From the NCBI GenBank assembly GCA_028280575.1, contig JANQLN010000117.1:1-56271 (forward strand): a DNA stretch of 56,271 nt. Direction: 5' to 3'. Both the position numbers and the translations under genes were made by a program. The first letter of the stretch is position 1. Each line of letters begins with the position of its first letter. Shown here piece after piece: positions 54,495-56,271 of this stretch. This DNA is from Clostridia bacterium. GTDB taxonomy: Bacteria; Bacillota; Clostridia; Acetivibrionales; STF1-152. The notes below the pieces were generated by a model. That model worked only from the letters and a program-made list of their open reading frames with translations, was not told where the DNA came from and did not search any database.

Positions 54495-55916
54495 ATGCGC
54501 AGAACAAAAATCATCTGTACTTTAGGACCTACAACGGAAGGTCTATGTGAGGATTTAATAATTAACGGAATGGATGCGGCAAGGGTGAACTTTTCCCATG
54601 AAACATATGAAATCCATGCAAGAAGGATTGATGAATTCAAAAAAGCAAGACGTAAACTGAAAAAACCCGTTTCGCTGATTATGGATACAAAAGGTCCCGA
54701 AATCCGCCTTGGATTAATAAAGGATAATACTATTTTGAAAAACGGCCAGAAAATTTCAATAGTAAATAATGACATTACCGGCGATGATTCAAAGATTTCA
54801 ATTTCATACAAGAATCTTTACAAGAGTGTAATAAAAGGAAACAGCATCTATATAGATGATGGCAAAATACATCTGAAAGTGAAAAAGATAAAAGATAAAA
54901 ATGTAATCTGTGAAGTTGTTACCGGCGGAAAAATATCTGACAAAAAGGGTGTAAATATACCTGGCTGTGTTAAGTCATTGTCTTTTTTAAGTGAAAAGGA
55001 TTTAAGCGATCTGGATTTTGCAATAAAGCATGAGTTTGATTACATAGCGCTATCTTTTGTCAGGGATTCAAAGGATATATTGAAAGTCAGAGAATTCCTA
55101 AAGGAAAAAAACAGCAGTGATATTTCCATCATTTCAAAAATTGAAAATAAGCAATCTGTTGAAAATATTGACGAAATAATTGAATATTCAGACGGATTAA
55201 TGATAGCCCGGGGTGACCTCGGTATTGAAATGCCCTTAAGCCAAGTTCCTTCCATTCAGAAGAAACTTATAAGAAAATGTTATTCCAGCGGATACCCTGT
55301 CATAACAGCAACACAAATGCTTGAATCCATGACTGAAAACATGCTGCCAACAAGGGCAGAGGTTTCCGACGTTGCCAATGCCATTTACGACAATACTAGT
55401 GCAGTAATGCTATCCGGAGAAACTGCATGTGGCAAATATCCATTGGAAGTACTGAAAAAAATGGTGGATATAATTGAAACCACTGAAAAAGACATTGATT
55501 ACCGTAAAAGGTTTTTTGCAGAAGACTGGCTGACCCGCAATGATGTTGTAAGTGTGATTGGCCAGGCTACTTCAGTTGCCGCTTTTGAGCTTAAGGCCAA
55601 AGGCATTGTAGTTGTTACAAATACAGGTAACACGGCAAGAATGATATCCCGGTTCCGCCCGAATTGTCCCATAATTGCAGTGACCGTAAACTCCAGAGTT
55701 GAAAGACAGTTAAACCTTTCATGGGGTATACATCCCGTAAGGACAAACTATATAAAGGATATTATCAAGCTTTACAATAACACAATGGAATGCGCAAAAA
55801 GCACCGGTATTATCGGCAATGGCGATCTGATAATCCTGACAACAGGTATGCCAACAGGTCCCAAAGGCAAAACCAATACACTAAAAATACATATAGTGGG
55901 AGAAGATGTTATATAG
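54495..55916 (+). CDS. pyk: Pyruvate kinase
   Basis: Cytoplasmic glycolytic enzyme that makes pyruvate and ATP from phosphoenolpyruvate and ADP, 473 residues. Signature blocks: RRTKIICTLGP at the start, ARVNFSHETYE (about 29-39), MDTKGPEIRLG (about 62-72), ISKIENKQSVENIDEI, the metal/substrate site MIARGDLGIEMP (about 236-247) and the ATQMLESM block. It has the standard A-B-C domain layout. It lacks the extra C-terminal phosphohistidine domain that many Firmicutes pyruvate kinases (about 580 residues) carry. An AGAGGA site precedes the ATG. Single gene; probably core metabolism at the edge of the accessory region. Confidence 0.97.
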   Translation: MRRTKIICTLGPTTEGLCEDLIINGMDAARVNFSHETYEIHARRIDEFKKARRKLKKPVSLIMDTKGPEIRLGLIKDNTILKNGQKISIVNNDITGDDSKISISYKNLYKSVIKGNSIYIDDGKIHLKVKKIKDKNVICEVVTGGKISDKKGVNIPGCVKSLSFLSEKDLSDLDFAIKHEFDYIALSFVRDSKDILKVREFLKEKNSSDISIISKIENKQSVENIDEIIEYSDGLMIARGDLGIEMPLSQVPSIQKKLIRKCYSSGYPVITATQMLESMTENMLPTRAEVSDVANAIYDNTSAVMLSGETACGKYPLEVLKKMVDIIETTEKDIDYRKRFFAEDWLTRNDVVSVIGQATSVAAFELKAKGIVVVTNTGNTARMISRFRPNCPIIAVTVNSRVERQLNLSWGIHPVRTNYIKDIIKLYNNTMECAKSTGIIGNGDLIILTTGMPTGPKGKTNTLKIHIVGEDVI

Positions 55917-55947
55917 AATTCATCACATAAATTTGCGTATGCCACCC

Positions 55948-55977
55948 TTGCATTTTTTACACCCCATATGTTATACT
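55948..55977 (+). promoter_or_regulatory. Promoter of tRNA-Ser
   Basis: TTGCAT at 55948-55953 and TATACT at 55972-55977 with an 18-base spacer, 12 bases before the mature tRNA 5' end. Confidence 0.65.
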
Positions 55978-55989
55978 ATTTAAGCAAAA

Positions 55990-56081
55990 GGAAAGGTGGC
56001 TGAGCTGGTCTAAGGCGCACGACTGGAAATCGTGTGTACGTTAATAGCGTACCGAGGGTTCGAATCCCTCCCTTTCCGCCA
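55990..56081 (+). tRNA. tRNA-Ser (anticodon GGA)
   Basis: 92-nucleotide serine tRNA. The acceptor stem is GGAAAGG / CCTTTCC, with discriminator G and an encoded CCA (56079-56081). The anticodon stem CACGA / TCGTG holds the loop CTGGAAA, anticodon GGA. A long variable arm (around GTACG / CGTAC) marks it as class II, and the T-arm GGTTCGAATCC is intact. It decodes UCC and UCU. Its 3' end is a common integration target; see the finding on the bases just downstream. Confidence 0.97.
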
Positions 56082-56271
56082 AACCCTTTAAAATCAAGCC
56101 TTTCTGCAATTGCATCAAGTCATTTTCTTCTCAATATATTTAAATAGTGACAACATTTTGACAACAATCATAATAAATAATATAATGGAAAAGCATGAAT
56201 AATTAGATTAAAACATATAAATATTGTATTCTATGATATTTCCAGAATATTGGAATTTGATATATAAAATT
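56082..56271. other. Region after tRNA-Ser, possible integrase remnant
   Basis: AT-rich, no intact gene. On the minus strand, about 56109-56162 reads VVKMLSLFKYIEKKMT then a stop; a short tail like this pointing at a tRNA 3' end is sometimes the C-terminus of a tyrosine recombinase. A stop codon lies about 20 codons upstream in that frame, so at most it is a remnant. Confidence 0.25.

Overview
The window reads as a stretch of low-GC Gram-positive chromosome, most likely an anaerobic, polysaccharide-degrading member of the Clostridia. The basis is AT-rich DNA, strong AGGAGG-type ribosome binding sites with frequent TTG/GTG starts, lipoprotein solute-binding proteins, LplB/LplC-type sugar permeases without their own ATPases, YesM/YesN and membrane-anchored AraC regulators, ROK and LacI repressors, and AraM. 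I cannot name the species from sequence alone. There is no phage, CRISPR array, rRNA or intact transposase in the window.

Layout. 0.1-2.9 kb: trkH-trkA potassium uptake (minus strand). 3.2-5.8 kb: a cytoplasmic sulfatase convergent with a GNAT-like acyltransferase. 6.0-10.1 kb: a ROK repressor, a PfkB sugar kinase overlapping a D-lyxose/D-mannose isomerase, and a convergent DUF4432 epimerase-like protein; a clear ROK-type operator covers the kinase promoter. 10.3-14.7 kb: a LacI repressor and two methyltransferase-like URO-D proteins with an AraC regulator between them; one near-identical palindrome precedes both lacI and the first URO-D gene. 14.7-17.2 kb: a nucleotidyltransferase with a small unknown partner gene, a lipoprotein serpin, and a decayed second copy of the partner gene's 3' end on the far side of the serpin. 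17.2-27.4 kb (minus strand): second sulfatase, membrane AraC regulator, LplB/LplC/binding-protein importer, and a secreted alginate-lyase-family polysaccharide lyase with a carbohydrate-binding-like tail. 27.9-29.4 kb: GT2-DUF2304-GtrA envelope glycosylation operon. 29.4-30.5 kb: a CE7 acetyl esterase enclosed by a perfect 25-bp inverted repeat. 30.6-39.3 kb: membrane AraC regulator, PatB-type C-S lyase, binding protein, two permeases and a DUF4091 protein. 39.7-45.7 kb: YesM/YesN two-component pair and a third importer. 45.9-52.1 kb: membrane AraC regulator and a fourth importer, paralogous to the one at 21-25 kb. 52.2-54.2 kb: HAD phosphatase and glycerol-1-phosphate dehydrogenase (AraL/AraM-like pair). 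54.5-56.1 kb: pyruvate kinase and tRNA-Ser(GGA).

How it fits together. Most of the window looks like an accessory carbohydrate locus. A secreted lyase cuts a polyanionic polysaccharide outside the cell. Four sugar-type importers, all needing an ATPase encoded elsewhere, bring in oligosaccharides. Intracellular sulfatases, an acetyl esterase and the DUF4091 protein would strip or cut them, and isomerase, kinase and pyruvate kinase feed glycolysis. Each importer has its own local regulator. That the sulfatases, lyase and URO-D proteins act on one sulfated or methylated polymer is my inference.
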